Of a stretch of DNA of 64,000 bases, positions 33,788 through 42,241 are shown piece after piece. Each line of letters opens with the position of its first letter. Position 1 is the stretch's first letter. The stretch is from assembly GCA_963718305.1 (NCBI GenBank), contig CAVQZG010000024.1:238850-302849 (forward strand), read 5' to 3'. The translations under genes and the position numbers were made by a program. Source of the DNA: RYN-230 sp963718305 (GTDB taxonomy: Bacteria > Actinomycetota > Actinomycetes > Streptosporangiales > Streptosporangiaceae). The notes under the pieces were generated by a model. The model was not told the DNA's origin. It ran no database searches and was given only the letters and a program-made list of their open reading frames with translations.

Positions 33788-34908
33788 CCGTGGCCCCGCA
33801 GTCCGCCGAGCCGGGTCAGTGCCTCCTCCGCCTCGCTCAGCAGCGCCGACATCACCTCGGCGACCGGGCGGACGGCGTTCATCCGGCCCACGATCTGCCC
33901 GACCGGCATGGGTACCACATCAGGCTGGCCTGAGCGCATCAGCCGCTGGTGCGCCTCGCTGACCAGCAGGTTCTGCAGCGGCATGGGGAGTGGCGCCGGC
34001 GCATCCGGCTCCGACCAGGCCTGCGTCCAGCGGTTGCGCAGCAGCCGGGCGGGCTTGCCGCTGTAGATCCGCGAGCGCACCGTGTCGGACGACGTGGCGG
34101 CCAGCAGCGCATCGCGCACGGCCGGCATGTCCGAGGTCAGGGTGTACTCCTCGGTGGTCAGCCAGGCCGAGCCCATCCAGACGCCGACCGCGCCGAGGGC
34201 CAGCGCCGCGACGATCTGCCGGCCGCAGCCGATCCCGCCCGCGGCGAGCACCGGCACCTGCCCGCCCACCGCATCGGCGATCTCGGGGACGAGCACCATG
34301 CTGGCGATCTCGCCGGTGTGCCCGCCGGCCTCGTAGCCCTGGGCTATCACCATGTCCACGCCCCGCTCGACATGGCGGCGCGCATGCCCGGCCTTGCCGG
34401 ACAGCGCCGCGACCAGCATGCCGCGCTCGTGGGCCCGCGCGATGACATCGGGCGGCGGTGAGCCGAGTGCGTTCGCGATCAGCCGCGCGGGATGAGCCAG
34501 GGCCACCTCGACGTGCTGCCGGGCCACCGAGTGCAGCCAGCCGAGCACGCCGTCAGCGGCCCCGGTGCCCTCCGGCAGCGGCGGGACGCCCAGCTTGACC
34601 AGCGTCTGCTCCACGAAGTCCCGGTGCTCTCCCGGGATCAGGCTGCCGAGGTCCAGCGGGGCGCCCTCGGCGGGCACGGTGGCGGGCATCACCACATCGA
34701 CCCCGTACGGCCGCCCGCCGGTGTTCTGGTCCATCCACTGCAGGACCGTGTCCAGTTCGCCGGGGTCGTTGAACCGGACGCAGCCGAGCACGCCGAGCCC
34801 GCCGGCCCGGCTGATGGCCGCGGCGACGTGCTCGGACGGAGTGAACCCGACGATGGGGTACTCGATGCCGAGGACGTCGCACAGCGGGGTGCGGATGGTC
34901 GTGCTCAC
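33784..34908 (-). CDS. Nitronate monooxygenase-like FMN protein
   Basis: The 374-residue TIM-barrel protein starts at GTG 34908 (STTIRTPLCDVLGIEYPIVG). It has FMN-site elements GLGVLGCVRFNDPGEL, EAGGHTGEIASMVLVPEIAD and VLAAGGIGCGRQIVAALALG, plus WMGSAWLTTEEY. It belongs to the same superfamily as IpdC but is a separate branch. The start overlaps the fadD19 stop and the end overlaps the LLM gene. Its place in a fadD19 operon suggests a role in sterol side-chain or CoA-ester chemistry, not tested. Confidence 0.86.
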   Translation of the reverse strand: MSTTIRTPLCDVLGIEYPIVGFTPSEHVAAAISRAGGLGVLGCVRFNDPGELDTVLQWMDQNTGGRPYGVDVVMPATVPAEGAPLDLGSLIPGEHRDFVEQTLVKLGVPPLPEGTGAADGVLGWLHSVARQHVEVALAHPARLIANALGSPPPDVIARAHERGMLVAALSGKAGHARRHVERGVDMVIAQGYEAGGHTGEIASMVLVPEIADAVGGQVPVLAAGGIGCGRQIVAALALGAVGVWMGSAWLTTEEYTLTSDMPAVRDALLAATSSDTVRSRIYSGKPARLLRNRWTQAWSEPDAPAPLPMPLQNLLVSEAHQRLMRSGQPDVVPMPVGQIVGRMNAVRPVAEVMSALLSEAEEALTRLGGLRGHG

Positions 34909-36506
34909 GCCGGCTGGCCCGCGCCCGCCGGGTCTCCGGCCGCAGGATGGGCAGCCGCGTACTGCTGCGCCCACCGGTAGTCCGCCTTGCCGGCCGCGGT
35001 GCGCTGGATGGCATCGACCAGCCAGATCCGGCGCGGCACCTTGTACCCGGCGAGCTGGCCGCGGACATGCGCGTCGATCCCGGCCAGGTCGGCCGGGCGA
35101 CCGGCCCACAGCTGCACCAGCGCCGCGACCCGCTGGCCCAGCAACTCGTCCGGAATCCCGATGACGAGCGAGTCGAAGACGTCCGGGTGGGACTTCAGCG
35201 CGCCCTCCACTTCCTCGGGGAAGACCTTCTCGCCGCCGGAGTTCACGCAGGTGTTGCCGCGGCCGAGCAGCGTCACGGAGCCGTCGGCCTCGACCCGCGC
35301 CCAGTCGCCGGGCACGGCGTACCGTTTCCCGTCCACCTCGACGAGCATGGCCGCGGTCTTGACCGGGTCCTTGTAGTAGCCGAGCGGGACATGGCCGCCC
35401 CGGGCCAGCCGTCCGTCCCCGCCGGGTCCCACCGGGCGGTTGTCCTGATCCAGCACGATGACGTCGGGCCCCGGGGTGACGGTCGGGCCCCCGCGCTGCT
35501 CCGCACCCGCCTGGACGAAGCCCAGGCCCGCGAAGCCCGTCTCGGTGGAGCCGATCGCCTCGGTGACGACGGCGTGCGGCAGGGCCGCCACGCAGGCGTC
35601 CTTGACCGCGGGTGAGAAGAGCGCGGCGCTGGAGGACAGGGCCAGCAGGGACGAGGCATCGTAGCTGCCGTCGCGGTAGGCCTCGATCAGCGGCCGCGCC
35701 ATCGCGTCGCCGATGATGACCAGCACGTTGACCTGGTGCCGCTGCACCGCGCGCCAGATCTCGTCCGGATCGAACCGCGGCACCAGCACCACGGTCTCCC
35801 CGCTGAACAGGCCGGCCAGCGCGGCGACCTGGGCGTTGCCGTGGATGAGCGGTGCGGCGCACAGCTTGACCAGGCCGCCGCCCTGCCCGCGCCGTGACTG
35901 CTCCCACTCGTCGGCCAGCGGGGTACCGGTCACGAAGTCGATCCCCCCGGCCAGGGTCCGCCAGATGTCCTCGTGGCGCCACATGACGCCCTTCGGATAG
36001 CCGGTGGTGCCGCCGGTGTAGATGATGTAAACGTCGTCGCTGCTGCGGGGCGGGAAGTCGCGGGCCGGCGAGGCGGCGGCCAGGGCCGCCTCGTAGCCGC
36101 CGCCGCTGCTGCCGTCGATCACTACCGTGCCGCGGAGGCCGGGCGCGTCCGCTAAGGCCTCGGCGACCTGCGGCGCGAACTCCCGGTCATGAACCAGCGC
36201 GACCAGGTCCGCGTCCTCGCACACGTACCGCAACTCGTTTCCGGTGTACCGGTAGTTGATGTTGATGGCTGCGGCGCGGAGCTTGCAGGCGGCGAGCAGC
36301 GTCTCGACGGCCTCGATCGAGTTGCGCGCGTAGAGCCCGACGTGGTCCCCCGGCCCGGCGCCGAGTCCGGCCAGGTGGTGAGCGAGCCGGTTGACGCGTT
36401 CGTCGAGTTCGGCGTAGGTCACCTGGCGGTCGCCGCAGGTCACCGCGGTGCGCTCGCCGAATGCGTCGGCAGCATGCTCGAAGAGGTCGGCAAAGTTCAA
36501 GGCCAT
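34905..36506 (-). CDS. fadD19: Steroid acyl-CoA ligase FadD19
   Basis: This 533-residue ANL-family ligase has the ATP motif YIIYTGGTTGYPKGVMWRHE, AAPLIHGNAQ, the acceptor region VTEAIGSTETGFAGLG, GDWARVEADGSVTLLGRG and the C-terminal lysine region QRTAAGKADYRW. It is close to FadD19, which activates sterol C24/C26 carboxylates and is needed for C24-branched sterols in Rhodococcus. ATG 36506 is chosen because it gives the family N-terminus (MALNFADLFEHA). The KstR-like box 36518-36531 lies just ahead, shared with echA19. Confidence 0.93.
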   Translation of the reverse strand: MALNFADLFEHAADAFGERTAVTCGDRQVTYAELDERVNRLAHHLAGLGAGPGDHVGLYARNSIEAVETLLAACKLRAAAININYRYTGNELRYVCEDADLVALVHDREFAPQVAEALADAPGLRGTVVIDGSSGGGYEAALAAASPARDFPPRSSDDVYIIYTGGTTGYPKGVMWRHEDIWRTLAGGIDFVTGTPLADEWEQSRRGQGGGLVKLCAAPLIHGNAQVAALAGLFSGETVVLVPRFDPDEIWRAVQRHQVNVLVIIGDAMARPLIEAYRDGSYDASSLLALSSSAALFSPAVKDACVAALPHAVVTEAIGSTETGFAGLGFVQAGAEQRGGPTVTPGPDVIVLDQDNRPVGPGGDGRLARGGHVPLGYYKDPVKTAAMLVEVDGKRYAVPGDWARVEADGSVTLLGRGNTCVNSGGEKVFPEEVEGALKSHPDVFDSLVIGIPDELLGQRVAALVQLWAGRPADLAGIDAHVRGQLAGYKVPRRIWLVDAIQRTAAGKADYRWAQQYAAAHPAAGDPAGAGQPA

Positions 36507-36517
36507 GGGAATGAAAC

Positions 36518-36531
36518 TAGAACGTGTTACT
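36518..36531. promoter_or_regulatory. KstR-like operator
   Basis: TAGAACGTGTTACT keeps the AAC-N2-GTT core with a good left half. It lies between fadD19 (minus, start 36506) and echA19 (plus, start 36581), only 11 bases from the fadD19 ATG. Confidence 0.65.
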
Positions 36532-36580
36532 GTTCTGGACAACCCTCCAGCCGGGCCCAAAGTGAGGAGATATCACCGCT

Positions 36581-37399
36581 ATGAGCTCGACTCCCGCGCC
36601 CGCGCCCGCCGCCGCCAGGGACAGCGAGCCGCCCCACGCCCTGGTGGAGCGGCGGGGCCACGTGCTGATCGTGACGATGAACCGGCCGCAGGCCCGCAAC
36701 GCGCTCACCGGCCCGATGATGGCCGTGCTGCGCGGCGCCTGGGACCAGGTGGACCGCGATCCGGGCATCCGGGCCTGCGTGCTGACCGGGGCGGGCCGCG
36801 CGTTCTGCGCCGGCGCCGACCTGAAGGCCATGAACGAGGCCCACCCGGGCGATGCTGACTTCGACCCGTCGGTGCTGGAGCCGCTGCTGAAAGGCCGCCG
36901 CCTGACCAAGCCGCTGATCGCGGCCGTGGAGGGGCCCGCTATCGCGGGTGGTACCGAGATCCTGCAGGCCACCGACATCCGGGTGGCCGGGGAAAGCGCA
37001 CGGTTCGGCATCGCCGAGGCCCGCTGGGGGCTCTTCCCGCTGGGCGGGTCGGCGGTGCGGCTGGTCCGGCAGGTTCCCTACACCGTCGCCGCCGACCTGC
37101 TGCTGACCGGGCGGCACGTCACGGCGGCGGAGGCGCTGCGGATCGGCCTGATCGGCCACGTGGTGCCCGATGGCCAGGCCCTGCCGAAGGCGCTGGAGAT
37201 CGCCGCCCAGATCGCCGCGAACGGCCCGGTCGCGGTGCGCGCGATCCTGCGGGCCATCCGCCAGACCGAGGGCATGGCCGAGAACGATGCGTTCGCGGTC
37301 GAGGCCAAGATCGGCATGGAGGTGTTCCGCAGCGAGGACGCCAAGGAGGGCCCGCGGGCCTTCGCCGAGAAACGCACGCCCCAGTTCCAGGACCGCTGA
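36581..37399 (+). CDS. echA19: Enoyl-CoA hydratase EchA19
   Basis: The 272-residue crotonase has ALVERRGHVLIVTMNRPQAR, the oxyanion loops GRAFCAGADLKAMN and VEGPAIAGGTEILQATDIRV, LLKGRRLTKPLIAA, and the C-terminal DAKEGPRAFAEKRTPQFQ. These match EchA19, which hydrates steroid side-chain enoyl-CoA. A Pro/Ala-rich N-terminal extension (STPAPAPAAARDSE) is added. GAGGAGA lies ten bases before the ATG. Divergent from fadD19 across a KstR-like box. Confidence 0.92.
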   Translation: MSSTPAPAPAAARDSEPPHALVERRGHVLIVTMNRPQARNALTGPMMAVLRGAWDQVDRDPGIRACVLTGAGRAFCAGADLKAMNEAHPGDADFDPSVLEPLLKGRRLTKPLIAAVEGPAIAGGTEILQATDIRVAGESARFGIAEARWGLFPLGGSAVRLVRQVPYTVAADLLLTGRHVTAAEALRIGLIGHVVPDGQALPKALEIAAQIAANGPVAVRAILRAIRQTEGMAENDAFAVEAKIGMEVFRSEDAKEGPRAFAEKRTPQFQDR

Positions 37400-37411
37400 G
37401 GATCAGCGCGC

Positions 37412-38956
37412 TCAGATCGCGCGGTCCCGGCCCGCCCAGTAGGGGTCGCGCAGCTTGCGCTTATACAGCTTGCCGTTGGGGTCCCGCGGCAGTTCCGCGA
37501 CGTAGTCGATGGTCCGGGGAAGCTTGAACCTGGCCACCCTGGGCTGCAGGAAGGCCAGCAGCTCCGCGGTCAGCTCCGGGCCCGGCCGGGCGCCCGGGAC
37601 CGGCTCGACGACCGCCTTGACCTCCTCGCCCCAGTCGTCATGCGGGACGCCGAACACGGCCACGTCGGCCACGGCCGGGTGCCCGGACAGCTCGGCCTCG
37701 AGCTCCGCCGGGTAGATGTTCACCCCGCCGGAAATGATCACGTCGCTGCTCCGGTCGCAGAGGAACAGGTAGCCGTCCTCGTCCAGGTAACCGAGGTCGC
37801 CGACGGTGAACAGGTCACCCGCCCGGGCCGCGCGCGTCTTCTCCTCATCGTGATAGTAGGAGAACGTGGAGGTGCCCATCTTCATGTAGACCAGGCCCTG
37901 CTGGCCGGGGGCTACCGGCTCCCCGGCCCGGTCCAGCACGCGGATCTGCGAGCCCTTCCAGGGCAGCCCCACCGAGCCGGGCTTGCGCAGCCACTCCTGC
38001 GACGTGATGAGCGTCCCGCCGCCCTCGGTCGCCGCGTAGTACTCGACGACGACGGGCCCGAGCCAGCCGATCATGGCCCGCTTGAGGTCCGCCGGGCAGG
38101 GTGCCGCACTGTGGATCACCGCCCGCAGCGAGCTGGTGTCGCAGGCCGCGCGGACCTCTTCCGGCAGCGCGAGCAGCCGGCGGAACTGGGTCGGCACCGC
38201 ATGGGTGTGCGTGACCCGGTACCGCTCGATGAGCCGCAGCGCCTCGGCCGAGTCCCAGCCGTCCATCAGCACCACCGGATGGCCGAGCTGGATCGAGATC
38301 GTGGCGAAGTTGAGCACCGCCGTGTGGTAGAGCGGGGAACCGCACAAGTGCACATGGCCGTCGTAGGGGGCCAGGCTGAACAGGCTGAAGAACCAGGCGG
38401 CCATGACCGCCGCGTCGTCCGGGTCGGCGCCGGTGAGCGGGCGGCGCACGCCTTTGGGCCGGCCGGAGGTGCCCGACGTGTACAGCATCGGCGCCCCGTG
38501 CGTGCGCGGCGCAGGGCGGCCGGCCGGGCCGTCATCGCCGAGCCGGGCCACCGGGTCGAAGCCCGGCACCGTGCCCACCGCGAACCGGTGCTTGATCTGG
38601 GCCAGGTCCGCGGCCGCTACCGCGGTCTCCGCGAAGCGCTCGTGCGCCACGAAGGCACCCGCCCGGCTGTCGCCGAGAATGTACGCGACCTCGGCCGCGA
38701 CCTGGTGCCAGTTGACCGGCACCACATACAGGCCGGTCTCGATGGCCGCGAAGTAGAGCGCGAGCGCGGCCGCGCTGTTGGGCAGCAGCCCCGCGACGGT
38801 ATCCCCCGCCTGGAGGCCGAGCGCCTGCAGGCCCCGGCCGTAACGGTCTGCCTCGCGGGCCAGTTCGGCGTAGCTGACGGGGCGGCCATCAGGTTCGATC
38901 ACCGCGGTCCGGGCTGGCTCCGTGGCGGCTATGGCCCACAGTCCGATGGCGTTCAC
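37412..38956 (-). CDS. Acyl-CoA synthetase (FadD4/FadD17-like)
   Basis: The 514-residue ANL ligase has MLYTSGTSGRPKGVRRPLTG, GSPLYHTAVLNFATISIQLG, VVEYYAATEGGGTLITSQEW, GDLGYLDEDGYLFLCDRSSD and the catalytic lysine region PRDPNGKLYKRKL. The pattern resembles mycobacterial FadD4-type synthetases more than FadD19, and which acid it activates is unknown. GTG 38956 is chosen; the longer frame would run through the perfect KstR box at 38968-38981. That box lies only 11 bases from the start, so regulation is expected to be tight. Confidence 0.87.
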   Translation of the reverse strand: MNAIGLWAIAATEPARTAVIEPDGRPVSYAELAREADRYGRGLQALGLQAGDTVAGLLPNSAAALALYFAAIETGLYVVPVNWHQVAAEVAYILGDSRAGAFVAHERFAETAVAAADLAQIKHRFAVGTVPGFDPVARLGDDGPAGRPAPRTHGAPMLYTSGTSGRPKGVRRPLTGADPDDAAVMAAWFFSLFSLAPYDGHVHLCGSPLYHTAVLNFATISIQLGHPVVLMDGWDSAEALRLIERYRVTHTHAVPTQFRRLLALPEEVRAACDTSSLRAVIHSAAPCPADLKRAMIGWLGPVVVEYYAATEGGGTLITSQEWLRKPGSVGLPWKGSQIRVLDRAGEPVAPGQQGLVYMKMGTSTFSYYHDEEKTRAARAGDLFTVGDLGYLDEDGYLFLCDRSSDVIISGGVNIYPAELEAELSGHPAVADVAVFGVPHDDWGEEVKAVVEPVPGARPGPELTAELLAFLQPRVARFKLPRTIDYVAELPRDPNGKLYKRKLRDPYWAGRDRAI

Positions 38957-38967
38957 GTGCCCAAATC

Positions 38968-38981
38968 TAGAACACGTTCTA
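38968..38981. promoter_or_regulatory. KstR operator (perfect palindrome)
   Basis: TAGAACACGTTCTA, identical to the site at 24922. It lies 11 bases upstream of the acyl-CoA synthetase start (minus strand) and about 76 bases before the divergent DUF35 gene. Confidence 0.8.
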
Positions 38982-39034
38982 TGAACGGACAAGCGCTACC
39001 CGGCGGCTCGCCGACGGTGGTTGCCCGCACGTAT

Positions 39035-39048
39035 GGAAACATGTTTCA
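39035..39048. promoter_or_regulatory. Degenerate KstR-like operator
   Basis: GGAAACATGTTTCA contains the AAC-N2-GTT core with GAAAC/GTTTC symmetry and ends nine bases before GTG 39058 of the DUF35 gene. It is the weakest of the KstR-like series on its left flank. Confidence 0.5.
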
Positions 39049-39057
39049 CTCTGAAAC

Positions 39058-40014
39058 GTGAATCAGCCCCTGCGTGCGCCGCTGGACATCGGCTTCGACT
39101 ACACCCGCTCGCTGGGGCCGACGCTGAGCCAGTTCATGACGGCCCTGGCGGGCCGGCGCGTCCTCGGCTCACGCGGGGCCGACGGCCGGGTGCACGCCCC
39201 GCCATTCGAGTACGACCCGGTCACGTCCGAGCCCCCGGCGGAGCTGGTGGAGGTCGGGCCCGGGGGGACCGTCACCACCTGGTCGTGGGTGACCAGGCCG
39301 CTGGCGGGCCAGCCGCTGGCGCATCCGTTCGCCTGGGCGCTGATCCGGCTGGACGGCGCGGACACGGCGATGCTGCACGCCGTGGACGCCGGCTCGGCCG
39401 CCGCCATGCGGACCGGCCTGCGGGTCCGGGCGCGGTGGGCCGGGCACACCGTCGGGCATATCCGCGACATAGCCTGCTTCGAGCCCGGCGAGGTGCCACC
39501 CGGGCCCGCTGGCGGGCAGGCCCCGGCCACGGAACCGGTCACGATGATCACTACCCCGGTGCGGCTGGCGTACGAGCACACCGCTTCTCCCGCGGAGACC
39601 GCCTACCTGCTCGGGCTGGCGGATGGGCAGTTGCTCGGGCAGCGCTGCCTCGTCTGCCGCAAGGTCTATCTCCCGCCCCGGGGAGCGTGTCCCACCTGCG
39701 GCGTCCCCACCACTGAGGAGGTGGCGCTGCCCGGCACCGGGATCGTGACCACGTTCTGCGTGGTCAACGTGCCTTTCACCGGGCAGCAGGTGCCGACGCC
39801 GTACGTGGCGGCGGCCGTGCTGATCGACGGCGCCGACATTCCCTTCCAGCATCTCATCCTGGGCTGCGAGCCGGGTGAGGTGCGGATGGGGATGCGGGTG
39901 AGCGCCGTCTGGAGACCACCTGGCCAGTGGGGGACGACGTCGGAGAACATCAGCCATTTCCGTCCCACCGGCGAGCCAGACGCTCCGTACGAGTCCTACG
40001 CCCACCATCTGTGA
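39058..40014 (+). CDS. DUF35 OB-fold protein, Rv3521-like (two-domain)
   Basis: The 318-residue protein seems to hold two OB-like halves. The first (GRVHAPPFEYDPVTSEPP, VEVGPGGTVTTWSWVTRP) lacks zinc cysteines. The second starts YLLGLADGQLLGQRCLVCRK and has the rubredoxin-like zinc knuckle CLVC-x11-CPTC, followed by the OB-fold GTGIVTTFCVVNVPF. DUF35 proteins form complexes with SCPx-type thiolase-like proteins and can channel steroid CoA esters. The next two genes are such proteins (ltp4, ltp3), the same trio as Rv3521-Rv3523. GTG 39058 is very close to a KstR-like site, with no clear ribosome site, so the mRNA may be near-leaderless. Confidence 0.88.
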   Translation: MNQPLRAPLDIGFDYTRSLGPTLSQFMTALAGRRVLGSRGADGRVHAPPFEYDPVTSEPPAELVEVGPGGTVTTWSWVTRPLAGQPLAHPFAWALIRLDGADTAMLHAVDAGSAAAMRTGLRVRARWAGHTVGHIRDIACFEPGEVPPGPAGGQAPATEPVTMITTPVRLAYEHTASPAETAYLLGLADGQLLGQRCLVCRKVYLPPRGACPTCGVPTTEEVALPGTGIVTTFCVVNVPFTGQQVPTPYVAAAVLIDGADIPFQHLILGCEPGEVRMGMRVSAVWRPPGQWGTTSENISHFRPTGEPDAPYESYAHHL

Positions 40015-40025
40015 AGGACGGTCCC

Positions 40026-41081
40026 GTGCGCGACGTCGCCGTCATCGGCTTCGCCCAGTCCCCATGCGTGCGCCGCAGCGACAGCACCACCAGCGGCGTG
40101 GAGATGCTCGTGCCCATCTTCCAGCAGGTGCTGACGGGCACCGGCCTGGCCAAGGAGGACATCGGCTTCTGGTGCTCGGGCTCCTCCGACTACCTGGCCG
40201 GGCGGGCGTTCTCGTTCGTCCAGGCGGTGGACGCCATCGGCGCCTTCCCGCCGGTCATGGAATCCCATGTGGAGATGGATGGCGCCTGGGCCCTGTATGA
40301 GGCCTGGCTCAAGGTCCTGACCGGCGAGGCGGAGGTCGCGCTGGCCTATGGTTTCGGCAAGTCGTCCGCGGGCGACCTGCGCCGCGTGCTCGCCCTGCAA
40401 CTCGACCCCTACCTGCAGGCCCCGCTGTGGCCGGACTCGGTGAGCATCGCGGCGCTGCAGGCCCGGCTCGGCATCGAGGCCGGCCACTGGAGCGAGAAGG
40501 AGATGGCCGAGGTGGCCGTGCGCAGCCGCGCCGCCGCGCTGACCAACCCGCAGGCCCAGGTGTCCGGGGCGGCCGCGGTGGCGGATCTGCTCACCGCGCC
40601 CTACGTGGCCGATCCGCTGCGGGCGCACGACTGCGCGCCGGTCGGCGACGGCGCCGCGGTGGCGATCCTGGCCGCCGCGGACCGGGCCCGCGAGCTGTGC
40701 CCCCGCCCGGCCTGGATCACCGGTTTCGAGCACCGGGTCGACTCCGCGTCGCTGGGGGCGCGGGACCTGGCCACCGCACCGTCGGCCACGGCCGCCGGGC
40801 AGGCGGCCGGCGCTGACGGCATCGAGGTAGCCGAGTTGCACGCGCCCTTCACCCACCAGGAGATCCTGCTGCGCGACGCCCTCGGGCTGGCGGAGGGCGT
40901 CCGCCTCAACCCGTCGGGCGGGGCGCTATGCGGTAACCCCATGTTCGCCGCCGGGCTGGCCCGGATCGGGATGGCCGCGGGCGAGATCATCTCCGGCCGG
41001 GCCGGCCGGGTGCTGGGTCACGCCACCAGCGGGCCCGCGCTGCAGCAGAACCTGATCTGCGTGATGGAGGCCCGGCCATGA
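40026..41081 (+). CDS. ltp4: Lipid-transfer/thiolase-like protein Ltp4
   Basis: The 351-residue thiolase-fold protein begins RDVAVIGFAQSPCVRRSDST. It has FWCSGSSDYLAGRAFSFVQA, VALAYGFGKSSAGDLRR and the C-terminal NPSGGALCGNPMFAAGLARI with HATSGPALQQN. It resembles Ltp4, an SCPx-type protein implicated in aldol cleavage of C24-branched sterol side chains. GTG 40026 has AAGGAC ahead; a GTG at 40011 overlapping the previous stop is an alternative. The stop overlaps the ltp3 ATG. Confidence 0.9.
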   Translation: MRDVAVIGFAQSPCVRRSDSTTSGVEMLVPIFQQVLTGTGLAKEDIGFWCSGSSDYLAGRAFSFVQAVDAIGAFPPVMESHVEMDGAWALYEAWLKVLTGEAEVALAYGFGKSSAGDLRRVLALQLDPYLQAPLWPDSVSIAALQARLGIEAGHWSEKEMAEVAVRSRAAALTNPQAQVSGAAAVADLLTAPYVADPLRAHDCAPVGDGAAVAILAAADRARELCPRPAWITGFEHRVDSASLGARDLATAPSATAAGQAAGADGIEVAELHAPFTHQEILLRDALGLAEGVRLNPSGGALCGNPMFAAGLARIGMAAGEIISGRAGRVLGHATSGPALQQNLICVMEARP

Positions 41082-42241
41082 AGCAGCAGGCTGCCGTCCT
41101 GGGCGTGGGCCAGACCCGGCACCGCTCGCGGCGGGCCGACGTCTCCCTCGCCGGCCTGTGCCGGGAGGCGGTGGACCGCGCGCTCGCCGACGCGGGGCTG
41201 GGCCTGGCCGACATCGACGCCGTCGTGGTCGGGAAGGCGCCCGACCTGTTCGAGGGCGTGATGATGCCCGAGCTGTACCTGGCGGACGCCCTCGGCGCGG
41301 TGGGCAAGCCGCTGCTGCGGGTGCACACCGCGGGTTCCGTCGGCGGCGCGACCGGGATCGTGGCGGCCAGCCTGGTCGAGGCGGGCCGGCACCGGCGGGT
41401 GCTCGCGGTCGCGTTCGAGAAGCAGTCGGAGTCCAACGCCATGTGGGCGCTGTCCATCACCCCGCCGTTCAGCATGCCGGTGCTGGCCGGCGCGGGCGGC
41501 TACTTCGCTCCGCACATCCGCGCCTACATCCGCCGCAGCGGGGCGCCCGCGCACGTCGGGGCGCTCGTCGCGGTCAAGGACCGGCGCAACGGCGCCCTCA
41601 ACCCCTACGCGCACCTGCAGCAGGGCGACATCACGCTGGAATCGGTGCGGTCCTCCCCCATGCTCTGGGACCCGGTCCGCTACGACGAGACCTGCCCGTC
41701 CTCTGACGGCGCGTGTGCGGTGGTCATCGGGGACGCGGGGGCCGCGCGGGCCAGCGCCGGGCCGGTCGCCTGGATCCGGGCCACGGCGATGCGGACCGAG
41801 CCCACCATGTTCTCCGGCAAGGACCACGTCAACCCCCGGGCCGGTGCCGACTGCGCGGCTGCCCTGTGGCGGCAGGCGGGGATCACCAGGCCGGCCGACG
41901 AGATCGACGTGGCCGAGATCTACGTTCCGTTCTCCTGGTTCGAGCCGATGTGGCTGGAGAACCTCGGCTTCGCCGAACCGGGCCAGGGCTGGCGGCTCAC
42001 CGAGGCCGGCGAGACGCAGATCGGCGGCAGGCTGCCGGTGAACCCGTCGGGCGGGGTGCTCAGCTCCAACCCGATCGGCGCGTCCGGCCTGCTGCGGTTC
42101 GCGGAGGCAGCGCTGCAGGTCATGGGCAAGGCCGGGGCGCATCAGGTGGACGGCGCGCAGACCGCGCTGGGCCACGCTTACGGGGGCGGCTCGCAGTACT
42201 TCTCGATGTGGGTGGTGGCCAGCACGCCTACCGGTAGCTGA
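41078..42241 (+). CDS. ltp3: Lipid-transfer/thiolase-like protein Ltp3
   Basis: The 387-residue SCPx-thiolase-like protein contains AAVLGVGQTRHRSRRADVSL, VVVGKAPDLFEGVMMPELYL, RVHTAGSVGGATGIVAASLV (Ser/Gly-rich in place of a standard thiolase Cys) and NPSGGVLSSNPIGASGLLRF. It resembles Ltp3, which works with Ltp4 on C24-branched side chains in Rhodococcus. Coupled by ATGA overlap to ltp4, it converges with cyp125 with a 14-base overlap. Confidence 0.9.
   Translation: MKQQAAVLGVGQTRHRSRRADVSLAGLCREAVDRALADAGLGLADIDAVVVGKAPDLFEGVMMPELYLADALGAVGKPLLRVHTAGSVGGATGIVAASLVEAGRHRRVLAVAFEKQSESNAMWALSITPPFSMPVLAGAGGYFAPHIRAYIRRSGAPAHVGALVAVKDRRNGALNPYAHLQQGDITLESVRSSPMLWDPVRYDETCPSSDGACAVVIGDAGAARASAGPVAWIRATAMRTEPTMFSGKDHVNPRAGADCAAALWRQAGITRPADEIDVAEIYVPFSWFEPMWLENLGFAEPGQGWRLTEAGETQIGGRLPVNPSGGVLSSNPIGASGLLRFAEAALQVMGKAGAHQVDGAQTALGHAYGGGSQYFSMWVVASTPTGS

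Noticed and set aside
38957..38992. Longer start (38992) for the FadD4-like synthetase
   Set aside because: It would place the perfect KstR palindrome inside the coding region; GTG 38956 gives the family N-terminus.
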